Below, piece by piece: positions 1-7,863 of a stretch of 34,440 nucleotides of DNA. The notes beneath the pieces are model-generated. The model was not told the DNA's origin. It saw nothing but the letters and a program-made list of their open reading frames with translations, and did no database searches. The DNA is taken from NCBI GenBank assembly GCA_964418645.1, contig CAYQME010000024.1, positions 1-34,440 of the forward strand, written 5' to 3'. Source of the DNA: JAADHG01 sp964418645 (GTDB lineage Bacteria; Bacteroidota; Bacteroidia; Flavobacteriales; Flavobacteriaceae). The translations under genes and the position numbers were made by a program. How positions within the stretch are numbered: the stretch's first letter is position 1; the number at the start of each line of letters is the position of its first letter.

Positions 1-126
1 CAAAACGAATTTTATTTAAAAGTAGTAGAAGCTAGTATAACATTTAATAAAGGTGGTAATGGAGACATAGAAAGTTTAATACTACATCAAGGAGGGCAAA
101 ATGTTCCTGGTAAGAAAATAGAATAA
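1..126 (+). CDS. C-terminal end of a secreted serine-hydrolase-type protein (DUF3471-like tail), partial
   Basis: The frame is open from the first base and ends at a TAA at 124-126, so only the last 41 residues are visible and the start lies outside the window. The tail has the pattern hydrophobic-x-Val-Val-x-Ala-x-Ile-x-Phe, then LILHQGGQNVPGKKI. This resembles the C-terminal beta domain (DUF3471 and relatives) that follows beta-lactamase-like serine hydrolases in Bacteroidota, where a 'tLhQnGq...axKi' ending is common. The catalytic domain is not visible, so the enzyme type is inferred from the tail alone. It could equally be another secreted protein carrying the same domain. Confidence 0.5.
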   Translation, partial: QNEFYLKVVEASITFNKGGNGDIESLILHQGGQNVPGKKIE

Positions 127-246
127 AATTTTTGTCTATTTTTATTTTGTGAACTTTTCATCGTAGAATCTTGGTTATATAATTTAGGAGATAGTACCTT
201 ATTAAATCAAAAAGAGGTAAAGGAAATTATGGATAATGTTTTTTAA
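127..246 (+). pseudogene. Possible coding remnant, in frame after the upstream stop
   Basis: The 210 bases between the first gene and the 34-residue gene hold no complete gene. The frame of the upstream gene stays open for 39 codons after its TAA and ends at TAA 244-246. The last 27 or so residues (VESWLYNLGDSTLLNQKEVK and onwards) look protein-like: charged, helix-forming and not simple AT-rich drift. There is no start codon in this stretch apart from one ATG near its end. I read it as a possible decayed gene end, or chance. I do not recognise the family. Confidence 0.15.
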
Positions 247-310
247 AATTATTCATATAAGTTACTAAAGTTAACAAACTCTACTGCTTTTATTTTACAC
301 TTATAATTAT

Positions 311-318
311 TATCTTTA
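311..318 (+). promoter_or_regulatory. Candidate -7 promoter element before the small basic protein/NYN pair
   Basis: TATCTTTA matches the Bacteroidota -7 consensus TAnnTTTG at all but the last base. It lies 18 bases before the ATG at 337. No convincing TTG -33 box is visible. Confidence 0.3.
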
Positions 319-336
319 AAACAAACATAAAAAATC

Positions 337-441
337 ATGGCTAAATCACAGGACGCAAGAAAAAAAGTAAAAAAAGAACCGTTATTAACAGCAAAAGAAA
401 AAAGGGCAGCTAAACGTGCTAAAAAAGCGAATAGATCTTAA
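337..441 (+). CDS. 34-residue lysine/arginine-rich small protein
   Basis: A complete short gene: ATG at 337, TAA at 439-441, beginning MAKSQDARKKVKKEPLLTAK. Sixteen of the 34 residues are Lys or Arg, with a helix-forming Ala-rich C-terminal half and no hydrophobic segment. This suggests a nucleic-acid-binding or ribosome-associated peptide, but no named family is recognised. The next ATG (NYN-LOTUS protein, 445) lies only three bases after this stop, so the two are almost certainly co-transcribed and perhaps translationally coupled. A role assisting the RNA-directed neighbour is inference. The strong coding look and tight spacing support it being real despite its size. Confidence 0.6.
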   Translation: MAKSQDARKKVKKEPLLTAKEKRAAKRAKKANRS

Positions 442-444
442 TTC

Positions 445-1203
445 ATGGATATCAAACTAGCGGTATTAATTGATGGTGATAATATTCCATCAGCCTACGT
501 CAAAGAAATGATGGAAGAGATTGCTAAATATGGTAATCCAACTATAAAACGTATTTATGGTGACTGGACTAAGCCACATCTCTCAAAATGGAAAACAGTC
601 CTTTTGGAAAACGCCATTACACCAATACAGCAGTATGGTTATACTACAGGTAAAAATGCTACAGATTCTGCAATGATTATTGATGCCATGGATATTTTAT
701 ATTCCGAAAAAGTAGATGGCTTTTGCTTAGTATCTAGTGATAGCGATTTTACACGGTTAGCAACACGGCTTCGTGAAGCTGGTATGCAAGTTTTTGGTAT
801 TGGAGAGAAAAAAACACCAAATCCTTTTATAGTTGCTTGTGATAAATTTATTTATATAGAAATTCTAAAATATCAAGCAAAGCAAAATGATTCTGAATCT
901 AAAGAGAGTATATCTACAGTAAGTGATAGTTTTGATAAAATTACACCCAAAACAATTCGTCTTATTTCATCTACAATCGCAGATATAGCTGATGATGATG
1001 GTTGGGCTTTTCTGGGAGATGTTGGAAGTTTACTGTTAAAAAAGCAGCCCAATTTTGATTCTAGAAACTATGGTTTTCAAAAATTAACGCCACTTATTAA
1101 TTCGACTAATAAATTTGAGATTGAGAGACGTGAAGACTCAAAAGGGCGTTTTAAATTAATTTATGTAAGAATTAAAGAGCATAATTCAAAAACTAAAAAA
1201 TGA
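445..1203 (+). CDS. NYN domain protein with C-terminal LOTUS/OST-HTH domain (LabA/DUF88-like)
   Basis: 252 residues with two domains. Residues 4-142 form a NYN (PIN-like) nuclease fold: the first strand ends in LIDGDN with Asp10 and Asp12, further acidic positions are Asp74 and Asp80, and the CLVSSDSDF strand carries Asp99 and Asp101, the usual metal-binding carboxylates. After a Ser-rich linker (about 148-165), residues 168-243 match a LOTUS/OST-HTH winged-helix, with GWAFLGDVGSLL and the basic RNYGFQKLTPLI helix. NYN proteins are RNA nucleases in known cases and LOTUS domains bind RNA or partner proteins, so an RNA-processing role is likely; the substrate is unknown. It follows a 34-residue basic protein by three bases. 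A cytoplasmic location is expected, as there is no signal peptide. Confidence 0.85.
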   Translation: MDIKLAVLIDGDNIPSAYVKEMMEEIAKYGNPTIKRIYGDWTKPHLSKWKTVLLENAITPIQQYGYTTGKNATDSAMIIDAMDILYSEKVDGFCLVSSDSDFTRLATRLREAGMQVFGIGEKKTPNPFIVACDKFIYIEILKYQAKQNDSESKESISTVSDSFDKITPKTIRLISSTIADIADDDGWAFLGDVGSLLLKKQPNFDSRNYGFQKLTPLINSTNKFEIERREDSKGRFKLIYVRIKEHNSKTKK

Positions 1204-1276
1204 TAAAAGATTTTATTTTTTTTAGATTTAAAAGTGCTTCAGTTACTATTTTAATAGCCAACTAAAAACATCAACT

Positions 1277-3496
1277 ATGAAATTATTACAGTCTACTTTA
1301 GTATTAGTATTTACATTTTTTTTATTAACTACTTCAAGTTTAGCACAATCAAAATCCGTTATGGGATTTTCAGACGATGAAGCAAAAAATCAATTAATTC
1401 TTGAGGCTAATTTTGATAGATTACTTGATGCTAATAATCTTGATGAATGGATGAAATATTTGTCTGCAAGACCTCATCACGTAGGATCTAAGTATGAAAA
1501 AAATGTGATTGAATTTATTTCAAAAAAATTCAAAAAATGGGGATATGACGTAAAAATTGAAGCTTTTAATGTCTTATTTCCTACTCCAAAGCTTAGGCTA
1601 TTAGAAATGACTGAGCCTACACCATATATTGCGAGTTTAATTGAGCCTCCAGTTGAAGGTGATGAATCCTCAACTCAAATTGAAGAAGCCCTTCCAGGAT
1701 TTAATTGTTTTTCTATTGATGGTGATGTAACTTCTGAATTAGTATTTGTAAACTATGGTATCCCTGCTGATTATGTAGAATTAGAGAAGCGAGGTATTTC
1801 AGTAAAAGGAAAAATAGTTATTGTAAAATATGCGGGTTCTTGGAGAGGGATAAAACCCAAATTAGCCGCTGAAAAAGGGGCAATTGGGTGTATTATTTAT
1901 TCTGACCCTAAGGATGATGGTTATTTTCAAGGTGATGTATATCCTGTTGGGCCGTATAAAAATGAATATGGAGTGCAAAGAGGTGCTGTAATGGATTTGC
2001 CTTTTGCTCCAGGGGATCCTTTAACACCCGGTTATGGTGCTACCGAAGGAGCAAAACGATTAGCTATTGCAGACGCACCTTCGTTGACAAAAATTCCGGT
2101 TTTACCAATTTCTTATCATGATGCCTTGCCACTATTAAAAGCATTGGGTGGTTCAGTTGCTCCAAACAAATGGAGAGGTGCTTTACCTATTACGTATCAT
2201 ATTGGACCTGGACCTGCGAAGGTACGATTGAAATTAGAATTTAATTGGGATTTAAAACCCGCTTATGACATAATTGCAACTTTAAAGGGAAGAACACTTC
2301 CTGATGAATGGGTTATAAGGGGTAACCATCATGATGCATGGGTTCATGGTGCAAACGATCCTATTAGTGGTTTGGTGGCTATGATGGAAGAAGCAAGAGT
2401 GGTGAGTGAATTGGTTAAAAATGGGCAACAACCAAAAAGGACACTAATGTATTGTGTTTGGGGAGCCGAAGAACCAGGTTTAATTGGTTCTACAGAATGG
2501 GTAGAAACACATGCTAAGGAGTTGAGAAAAAAAGCTGTAGCATATATAAATACAGACGGTACTGGAGCTGGTTTTCTAGGAGCTGGTGGTTCTCATACGC
2601 TAGAAAGATTCTTTGATCAAATTACACATGTAGTTAATGACCCTCAAAAAGAAGTCTCTGTATTTGAAAGAAGAAATGCAATCGAAACTCTAAAAGGGAA
2701 CCCTTCTTGGGCATACTATAAACTATCTGCATTGGGTTCTGGATCCGACTATTCACCATTCTTCCAACATTTAGGAATATCTTCATTCAATATGGGATTT
2801 GGCGGCGAAAGTTTGGGAGGAGAATATCATACCATGTACGATTCTTATAAATTATATAAACGGTTTAAAGACCCAACTTTTCAGTATGGTGTTACCCTTG
2901 CAAAAGTAGCAGGACGAACAAGTCTTAGACTGGCAAATGCAGAGATTTTACCCTTTGAATTTCAACATTTCACTAAAATTGTTTCTGGTTATGTAGATGA
3001 AATATCACAACTTGCCGATAAATTGCGTGAAGAAGTACAAATTCATAATAAGCTTGTTACCAAGGGCATATATGATATAGTATCAAATCCTAGTGATAAC
3101 TTTAAATCACCAGAATTAAAAGAAGAGGTTCCATTTTTTAATTTTGCTCCAATTGAAAATGCATTAAGCGAATTAAAAAAACAATCTGTAGCTTTTGAAC
3201 AAGTTTCTAAAAAGGGCGTACAAAATTCAAATAATACTACAGCCTTAAATAGGGTTTTGAAAGATATGGAGCATTCCTTAACAAGAGACCAAGGATTACC
3301 TCGTAGAATATGGTTTAAACACCATATTTATGCCCCAGGATTTTATACGGGTTATGGTGTAAAAACACTGCCAGGTGTTAGAGAAGCAATTGAGCAAAGT
3401 AATTTTAAAGAGGTTGAAGAACAAGTTAAAATAATAGCTGAAGTTTTAATGACTTTTAGTAAAAAGATTGAAGAAGCTGTTAAACTGATGAAATAA
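1277..3496 (+). CDS. Secreted M28 family metallopeptidase with PA domain (glutamate carboxypeptidase II-like)
   Basis: 739 residues with a Sec signal peptide (residues 1-23, ending TSSLAQ). A protease-associated (PA) insert spans roughly 150-290. The M28 zinc site is complete and follows the prostate-specific membrane antigen pattern: His351 (GNHHDAW), bridging Asp361 (ANDPISG), catalytic Glu398 with ligand Glu399 (WGAEEPGLIGS), Asp427 (NTDG) and His518 (EYHTMYDSY). A helical C-terminal domain from about 555 to the end resembles the dimerisation domain of transferrin-receptor-like peptidases, so the architecture is that of PSMA/GCPII. It probably trims peptides or releases C-terminal acidic residues in the periplasm or at the cell surface; substrate preference cannot be read from the sequence. 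It stands alone, 73 bases after the NYN gene. Confidence 0.9.
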   Translation: MKLLQSTLVLVFTFFLLTTSSLAQSKSVMGFSDDEAKNQLILEANFDRLLDANNLDEWMKYLSARPHHVGSKYEKNVIEFISKKFKKWGYDVKIEAFNVLFPTPKLRLLEMTEPTPYIASLIEPPVEGDESSTQIEEALPGFNCFSIDGDVTSELVFVNYGIPADYVELEKRGISVKGKIVIVKYAGSWRGIKPKLAAEKGAIGCIIYSDPKDDGYFQGDVYPVGPYKNEYGVQRGAVMDLPFAPGDPLTPGYGATEGAKRLAIADAPSLTKIPVLPISYHDALPLLKALGGSVAPNKWRGALPITYHIGPGPAKVRLKLEFNWDLKPAYDIIATLKGRTLPDEWVIRGNHHDAWVHGANDPISGLVAMMEEARVVSELVKNGQQPKRTLMYCVWGAEEPGLIGSTEWVETHAKELRKKAVAYINTDGTGAGFLGAGGSHTLERFFDQITHVVNDPQKEVSVFERRNAIETLKGNPSWAYYKLSALGSGSDYSPFFQHLGISSFNMGFGGESLGGEYHTMYDSYKLYKRFKDPTFQYGVTLAKVAGRTSLRLANAEILPFEFQHFTKIVSGYVDEISQLADKLREEVQIHNKLVTKGIYDIVSNPSDNFKSPELKEEVPFFNFAPIENALSELKKQSVAFEQVSKKGVQNSNNTTALNRVLKDMEHSLTRDQGLPRRIWFKHHIYAPGFYTGYGVKTLPGVREAIEQSNFKEVEEQVKIIAEVLMTFSKKIEEAVKLMK

Positions 3497-3658
3497 ATTA
3501 CTTTAAGTAATTCAAAATGACAATGCATCATTTTTAATAAGTACAATCTCTAGTATTAAAATATTTCCATTTTGCTATTATGTCATACTACTACATTGTG
3601 GCACATTGATTGACAATCCATTTTAATGTACTTTTCATTTCATTAATCAAAAAATAAT

Positions 3659-5431
3659 ATGCAACATCTCAAAAACAGTTCCAAAGACAAAACCAAAAAG
3701 AAGCCTAAAGTGACCATGGCGCAAGCGTTTAAAACGATTATTTGGCCACGACGTAATTTGGTATTCATTGGTTTAATCTTAATTATATTAAGTAGATTAT
3801 CAAGTTTGGTATTGCCTTGGAAAAGTAAGGCTTTATTAGACGATGTAATCCCCAATAAAGATTATGACCAACTTTATAGCTTGTTGTTAATTGTTGGGAT
3901 TGCTATATTAGTACAAGCGGTAACTTCGTTTTTACTAACACGTATTTTAAGTGTACAAGCACAGCTTTTAATTTCAGAACTTCGTGCACAAGTACAAAAA
4001 AAAGTACTCTCTTTACCCATCAGTTTTTTCGATAATACAAAATCTGGCGCCTTAGTGTCACGAATTATGACTGATGTTGAAGGTGTGCGTAATTTGATTG
4101 GCACAGGATTAGTACAAATGGTAGGTGGTACAATTACAGCAGTTATTGCTCTAGTGCTATTAATCAGTATTAGTCCATCCATGACATTATTTGTATTAGT
4201 ACCAGTGGCTATATTTGGATTTATAGCGCTAAAAGCATTTGGATACATCAGACCTATTTTTAGAAAGCGTGGTGTGATTAATGCAGAAGTAACTGGGCGG
4301 CTTACGGAAACCTTAGCAGGCGTTCGAGTTATAAAAGCGTTTAACTCTGAACCACAAGAAAATAAGGTCTTTGAAAAAGGGGTTGACAAACTCTATCAGA
4401 ACGTAAAAAAGAGTTTAACCGCAACGGCATTTATGACTAGTTCGTCTACATTTTTATTAGGGATAGCATCCGTAGGAATTATGGGAATTGGGGGTTATAA
4501 AATTATGAGTGGTGAACTTACGTTTGGAGATTTCTTATCGTTTACATTGCTACTAGGATTTATGATTGCTCCTATTGTACAAATGGGAAATATTGGTAGC
4601 CAACTTACCGAAGCATTAGCAGGATTAGATAGAACAGAAGAGTTAATGAATAAAACTTCGGAAGAAGATGACGAGTTGCGAACGACCGAGTTAAAAACTA
4701 TAAAAGGAGATATTATTTTTGATGATGTATCCTTTTCTTATGATGAAGGTAAAGAAGTGCTGCATAATGTAAGTTTTAAAGCACCATCGGGAACAGTTAT
4801 AGCATTGGTTGGAAGTTCTGGCTCTGGAAAATCTACAATTGCTGGATTATCGGCTACATTTTTAAACCCAAAATCTGGTAAGATTACTATTGATAATCAA
4901 GATTTATCAAAGGTAAAATTAAGCAGTTATCGTAAACATTTAGGAGTAGTTTTGCAAGATGAATTTTTATTTGAAGGCACTATTAGAGAAAACATTATGT
5001 TTCCAAGGCCAAATGCTACAGAGGCACAATTACAAAATGCTGTCAAAGCGGCTTATGTGAATGAATTTACAGATCGTTTTGATGAAGGTTTAGATACGCT
5101 AATTGGCGAACGAGGTGTCAAACTTTCTGGAGGACAACGACAACGGATTGCTATTGCAAGAGCTATTTTAGCAGATCCTAAAATTATTATTTTGGACGAG
5201 GCTACGTCTAATTTGGATACCGAAAGCGAGGGCTTGATACAAAAAAGTTTATCAGAGTTAACCAAAAATAGAACTACCATTGTTATTGCACATAGATTAA
5301 GCACAATAAAAAGAGCAGATCAAATTTTAGTGATTGAAGAAGGTCGTATTGCAGAACGCGGTACTCATGACGAACTTATAGCTTCTGAAGGTAGATATTA
5401 CGATTTATATACCTATCAAGCAAAAATTTAA
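3659..5431 (+). CDS. ABC exporter, fused permease and ATPase (MsbA/multidrug type)
   Basis: 590 residues: a basic, Lys-rich N-terminus, a six-helix exporter membrane domain (about 30-320) and an ATP-binding domain (about 345-590). The nucleotide site is intact: Walker A GSSGSGKST (385-393), signature LSGGQ (489-493), Walker B IIILDE with catalytic Glu514, and H-loop His545 (IAHRLST). All catalytic positions are canonical, so a homodimer could hydrolyse ATP at both sites. Homologues export lipids, drugs or peptides; the substrate cannot be assigned. An alternative ATG at 3716 (MAQAFKTI) would drop only the basic leader, and the upstream start is kept because nothing rules it out. It is convergent with the efflux pump at 5501-6694. 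Confidence 0.9.
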   Translation: MQHLKNSSKDKTKKKPKVTMAQAFKTIIWPRRNLVFIGLILIILSRLSSLVLPWKSKALLDDVIPNKDYDQLYSLLLIVGIAILVQAVTSFLLTRILSVQAQLLISELRAQVQKKVLSLPISFFDNTKSGALVSRIMTDVEGVRNLIGTGLVQMVGGTITAVIALVLLISISPSMTLFVLVPVAIFGFIALKAFGYIRPIFRKRGVINAEVTGRLTETLAGVRVIKAFNSEPQENKVFEKGVDKLYQNVKKSLTATAFMTSSSTFLLGIASVGIMGIGGYKIMSGELTFGDFLSFTLLLGFMIAPIVQMGNIGSQLTEALAGLDRTEELMNKTSEEDDELRTTELKTIKGDIIFDDVSFSYDEGKEVLHNVSFKAPSGTVIALVGSSGSGKSTIAGLSATFLNPKSGKITIDNQDLSKVKLSSYRKHLGVVLQDEFLFEGTIRENIMFPRPNATEAQLQNAVKAAYVNEFTDRFDEGLDTLIGERGVKLSGGQRQRIAIARAILADPKIIILDEATSNLDTESEGLIQKSLSELTKNRTTIVIAHRLSTIKRADQILVIEEGRIAERGTHDELIASEGRYYDLYTYQAKI

Positions 5432-5462
5432 TTTTCATTTGTGTGTCATACTGAACCTATTG

Positions 5463-5484
5463 AAGTGAAAGCAGGAATTCACTT
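5463..5484. terminator. Candidate bidirectional terminator hairpin between convergent transporter genes
   Basis: AAGTGAA (5463-5469) and TTCACTT (5478-5484) form a perfect 7-base-pair stem with an 8-base loop. It lies between the stop codons of the ABC exporter and the convergent MFS gene, with AT-rich sequence on both sides but no clean T run. The preceding stretch TGTCATACTGAACC resembles the end of the palindromic repeat at 19981-20122. Confidence 0.4.
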
Positions 5485-5500
5485 TAATTATAAATTTTAT

Positions 5501-6694
5501 TTAAGTTCTAGAAACTTTCAACCTTAAAAACACGAGTAAGGATAGGATTCCAAAAATTGAAAATCCAACAAATAGTGGTAGCACGGAATCTGTAACATAC
5601 GTACCAATATAATTGGCTATTGGTACAGCCATTACTGTTGAAATAAATCCATTTATTGCAGCACCAATCCCTGCAATATGTCCTAGAGGTTGCATAGCCA
5701 AAGCTCTTAAATTTCCAAATAAAAATCCAATGGCAAAAAACTGTAAAGCAAAAAAGCTAAGTAATATAGTAATACTCGGGTTTTTACCAGACCAAAAGAG
5801 TATTACATATAAAATAGAAATGATAATATAAGCAATTATAGCAATATATGCAATGCGCCACATACCAAATTTTACTACTAATTGACTATTTAAATAAGTC
5901 GCTAAACCTACTGATATGGCTAGACTAGCAAAGATATATGGAAACATATCTGCCAGATTATATTGGTCTTGAAAAATCTGTTGTGAAGTGCTTAAATACA
6001 CCATAAACGACCCTGTAATAAACCCAGAGATTAGCGTAAATGCAATAGCATCTTTGTATTTTAAAAACTCCTTTGTACCGTCAACAAAAACTTGTGGTGA
6101 AAAACGTGTTCGTTTTTCTATGATTAAAGTTTCTGGTTGTCGTTGCCAAAACCAAAGCATCACTAAAAAACCAAAAATGAGGTTCAAGTAAAAAATAGAT
6201 TCCCAATTGTAAAAGTGCAATAAAAATTGTCCTAAAGTTGGTGCAATCACAGGCACTAAAATAAATACCATAACAATAAATGATAATATTTTTGCCATAT
6301 AATTCCCACTATATGAATCTCTCACAATTGCAATACTCAACGTTCTTGGAGCTGATAATCCTACACCTTGAAGCACACGCCCTAGAATCATCATTTCAAA
6401 ATTTCGGGTAGTCACACATATAAAAGTCGCAATTATAAATAGTATAAAACCAATATATACTATAGGCTTTCTTCCAAAACTATCGGATAATGGACCAAAA
6501 ATTAGCTGTCCAAAACCAAGGCCTAAAAAAATCATAGTAATAAGCATCTGGTTGTTGTTAAGGTTATTAACACCTAGAGATGCTCCAATTTCTGGTAAGG
6601 CAGGAAGTAATGCATCAATAGACAAAGCAACAATGGACATTAATGAAGCCATTAATGCTACAAATTCAAATTCAAAGGATTGTTTATTTTGCAT
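5501..6694 (-). CDS. MFS multidrug efflux transporter, Bcr/CflA type
   Basis: 397 residues, about 12 membrane helices, with no signal peptide. The loop after helix 2 carries motif A, GPLSDSFGRKP (67-77, Asp71). Arg106 in GRVLQG starts the helix-4 motif, and the helix-5 region holds the PxLGQFLLHFYNW stretch typical of drug:H+ antiporters of the 12-helix Bcr/CflA group. It should export small toxic compounds using the proton gradient; the substrate is not predictable. The N-terminal FEFVALMASLMS stretch looks conserved in flavobacterial relatives, so the ATG at 6694 is preferred over Met15. A perfect -7 promoter motif sits only four bases before this ATG. Confidence 0.85.
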   Translation of the reverse strand: MQNKQSFEFEFVALMASLMSIVALSIDALLPALPEIGASLGVNNLNNNQMLITMIFLGLGFGQLIFGPLSDSFGRKPIVYIGFILFIIATFICVTTRNFEMMILGRVLQGVGLSAPRTLSIAIVRDSYSGNYMAKILSFIVMVFILVPVIAPTLGQFLLHFYNWESIFYLNLIFGFLVMLWFWQRQPETLIIEKRTRFSPQVFVDGTKEFLKYKDAIAFTLISGFITGSFMVYLSTSQQIFQDQYNLADMFPYIFASLAISVGLATYLNSQLVVKFGMWRIAYIAIIAYIIISILYVILFWSGKNPSITILLSFFALQFFAIGFLFGNLRALAMQPLGHIAGIGAAINGFISTVMAVPIANYIGTYVTDSVLPLFVGFSIFGILSLLVFLRLKVSRT

Positions 6695-6698
6695 TGGG

Positions 6699-6706
6699 CA
6701 AAAATA
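6699..6706 (-). promoter_or_regulatory. -7 promoter element very close to the MFS start
   Basis: On the minus strand this reads TATTTTTG, a perfect TAnnTTTG. Four bases separate it from the ATG at 6694, so the transcript would begin at or next to the start codon. No good TTG -33 box was found at the usual distance. Confidence 0.4.
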
Positions 6707-6763
6707 AGTTAATTATATAAAGTATAAGTGAAATAATAATCAATATCCTATGTATTATATCCT

Positions 6764-6771
6764 TAAATTTG
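6764..6771 (+). promoter_or_regulatory. -7 promoter element of the DinB-like gene
   Basis: TAAATTTG is a perfect match to TAnnTTTG. It ends 24 bases before the ATG at 6796. It also overlaps the in-frame TTG at 6769, which argues that translation starts at 6796 and not at that TTG. Confidence 0.5.
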
Positions 6772-6795
6772 TGGTACATCAAATTACATTTAAGT

Positions 6796-7239
6796 ATGTT
6801 ATTAGAAATATTAATTAAAATATTTAAAAGAGATTTAAATAAGCTAAAAACCGAAATAAATTCATACAATAATGAAGCTAATTTATGGATAACCACCAAG
6901 GATATTACAAACTCTGCTGGCAATTTATGCTTGCATATTGTAGGTAATTTAAATACATACATTGGAGCAGAACTTGGAAACACAGGATATATTAGGCAAC
7001 GAGACTTAGAATTCTCTCTTAAACATATCTCTAGAGATGAATTGATGCAACAAGTTGGCGACACTATTATAATGATTGAAAGTACTCTAAATAAATTATC
7101 ACTAGAAGATTTAGATAAAGAATACTCCCTTTTAGTTTTTAAGGAGAAAACAACAACAGAATATTTTTTAGTGCATCTCGTAGATCATTTATCATATCAT
7201 ATTGGACAGATTAATTACCATAGACGATTATTAGATTAA
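6796..7239 (+). CDS. DinB-like (DUF1572-type) putative metal-dependent protein
   Basis: 147 residues from the ATG at 6796; an in-frame TTG 27 bases upstream lies within the promoter motif and is rejected. The sequence is all-helical and fits the DinB/YfiT four-helix fold: His47 in NLCLHIVGNL, then His131 and His135 in DHLSYHIGQINYHRR, giving the usual three-histidine metal site. The stretch SAGNLCLHIVGNL followed by GNTGYIRQRDLEFS resembles the DUF1572 subgroup common in Bacteroidota. Family members include thiol-dependent transferases (bacillithiol and mycothiol S-transferases), but most are uncharacterised. The gene is divergent from the MFS pump, so a detoxification link is possible but unproven. 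Confidence 0.75.
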   Translation: MLLEILIKIFKRDLNKLKTEINSYNNEANLWITTKDITNSAGNLCLHIVGNLNTYIGAELGNTGYIRQRDLEFSLKHISRDELMQQVGDTIIMIESTLNKLSLEDLDKEYSLLVFKEKTTTEYFLVHLVDHLSYHIGQINYHRRLLD

Positions 7240-7270
7240 TATTGTTTTATCCTTTACTTTTTTCTAAATA

Positions 7271-7804
7271 ATGAATATACATTTTGATGATTATAATATT
7301 GTAGATTTTGATACAAGACAAAACCTTCCATTTTTTCATTTAATTGATAAAAACAGAATACGCTTGGAAGATTTTTTTGCAGGTACAGTATCTAAAACAA
7401 AAATCATTGAAGATACAATTACCTATTGTTCTGTTATTGAACAAAAAGTAAAAGACAAGAGTTATTTCCCTTTTATTATTATTTCTAAAGCTGAAAACAA
7501 ATTTATTGGTTTAATAGACATAAAGAATATTGATTGGAGTGTTCCAAAAGCAGAGATTGGGTATTTCATTGATTCCAATTATGAAGGAAAAGGAATTATT
7601 ACAAAATCACTTGATTATGTTATTGGGTATCTTGCACAAACTTATCAATTTAAAAAATTACTTTGTAGAGTAAACAGCAAAAATCAAGGAAGCATTAATG
7701 TTGTAATCAAAAACAAATTTCAGTTAGAAGGCACCATCAGAAATGATTATAGAACCTCAAAAAATCAAATTGTAGATTTAAATTATTATGGAAGAGTTTT
7801 TTAG
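7271..7804 (+). CDS. GNAT family N-acetyltransferase (RimJ/RimL-like)
   Basis: 177 residues resembling the RimJ/RimL group of GNAT enzymes. The strand FIGLIDIKNIDW is followed by AEIGYFIDSNYEGKGIITKSL (about 97-117), the acetyl-CoA-binding motif with its EGKG turn. The C-terminal part has the characteristic NxxSINVVIKNKFQLEGTIR region, where the helix binds coenzyme A and Phe-x-x-Glu-Gly leads into the last strand. It would transfer an acetyl group from acetyl-CoA to an amine on a protein N-terminus or small molecule; the substrate is not predictable. It lies 31 bases after the DinB-like gene on the same strand, so the two may be co-transcribed. Confidence 0.85.
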   Translation: MNIHFDDYNIVDFDTRQNLPFFHLIDKNRIRLEDFFAGTVSKTKIIEDTITYCSVIEQKVKDKSYFPFIIISKAENKFIGLIDIKNIDWSVPKAEIGYFIDSNYEGKGIITKSLDYVIGYLAQTYQFKKLLCRVNSKNQGSINVVIKNKFQLEGTIRNDYRTSKNQIVDLNYYGRVF

Positions 7805-7863
7805 GTTTTGTTGTTATTATGAATAGTATTATTACTTAATATTTTAGATATAATGAGCAAATT

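Noticed and set aside
3874..4389. 171-residue open frame on the minus strand inside the ABC exporter gene
   Set aside because: Lies fully antisense to a well-supported gene with intact Walker motifs; composition is Ser/Thr/Cys-rich and shows no domain. A shadow frame.
6684..7064. 126-residue minus-strand frame between the MFS and DinB-like genes
   Set aside because: Overlaps the plus-strand DinB-like gene, whose three histidines support it, and would cover both promoters. No motif.
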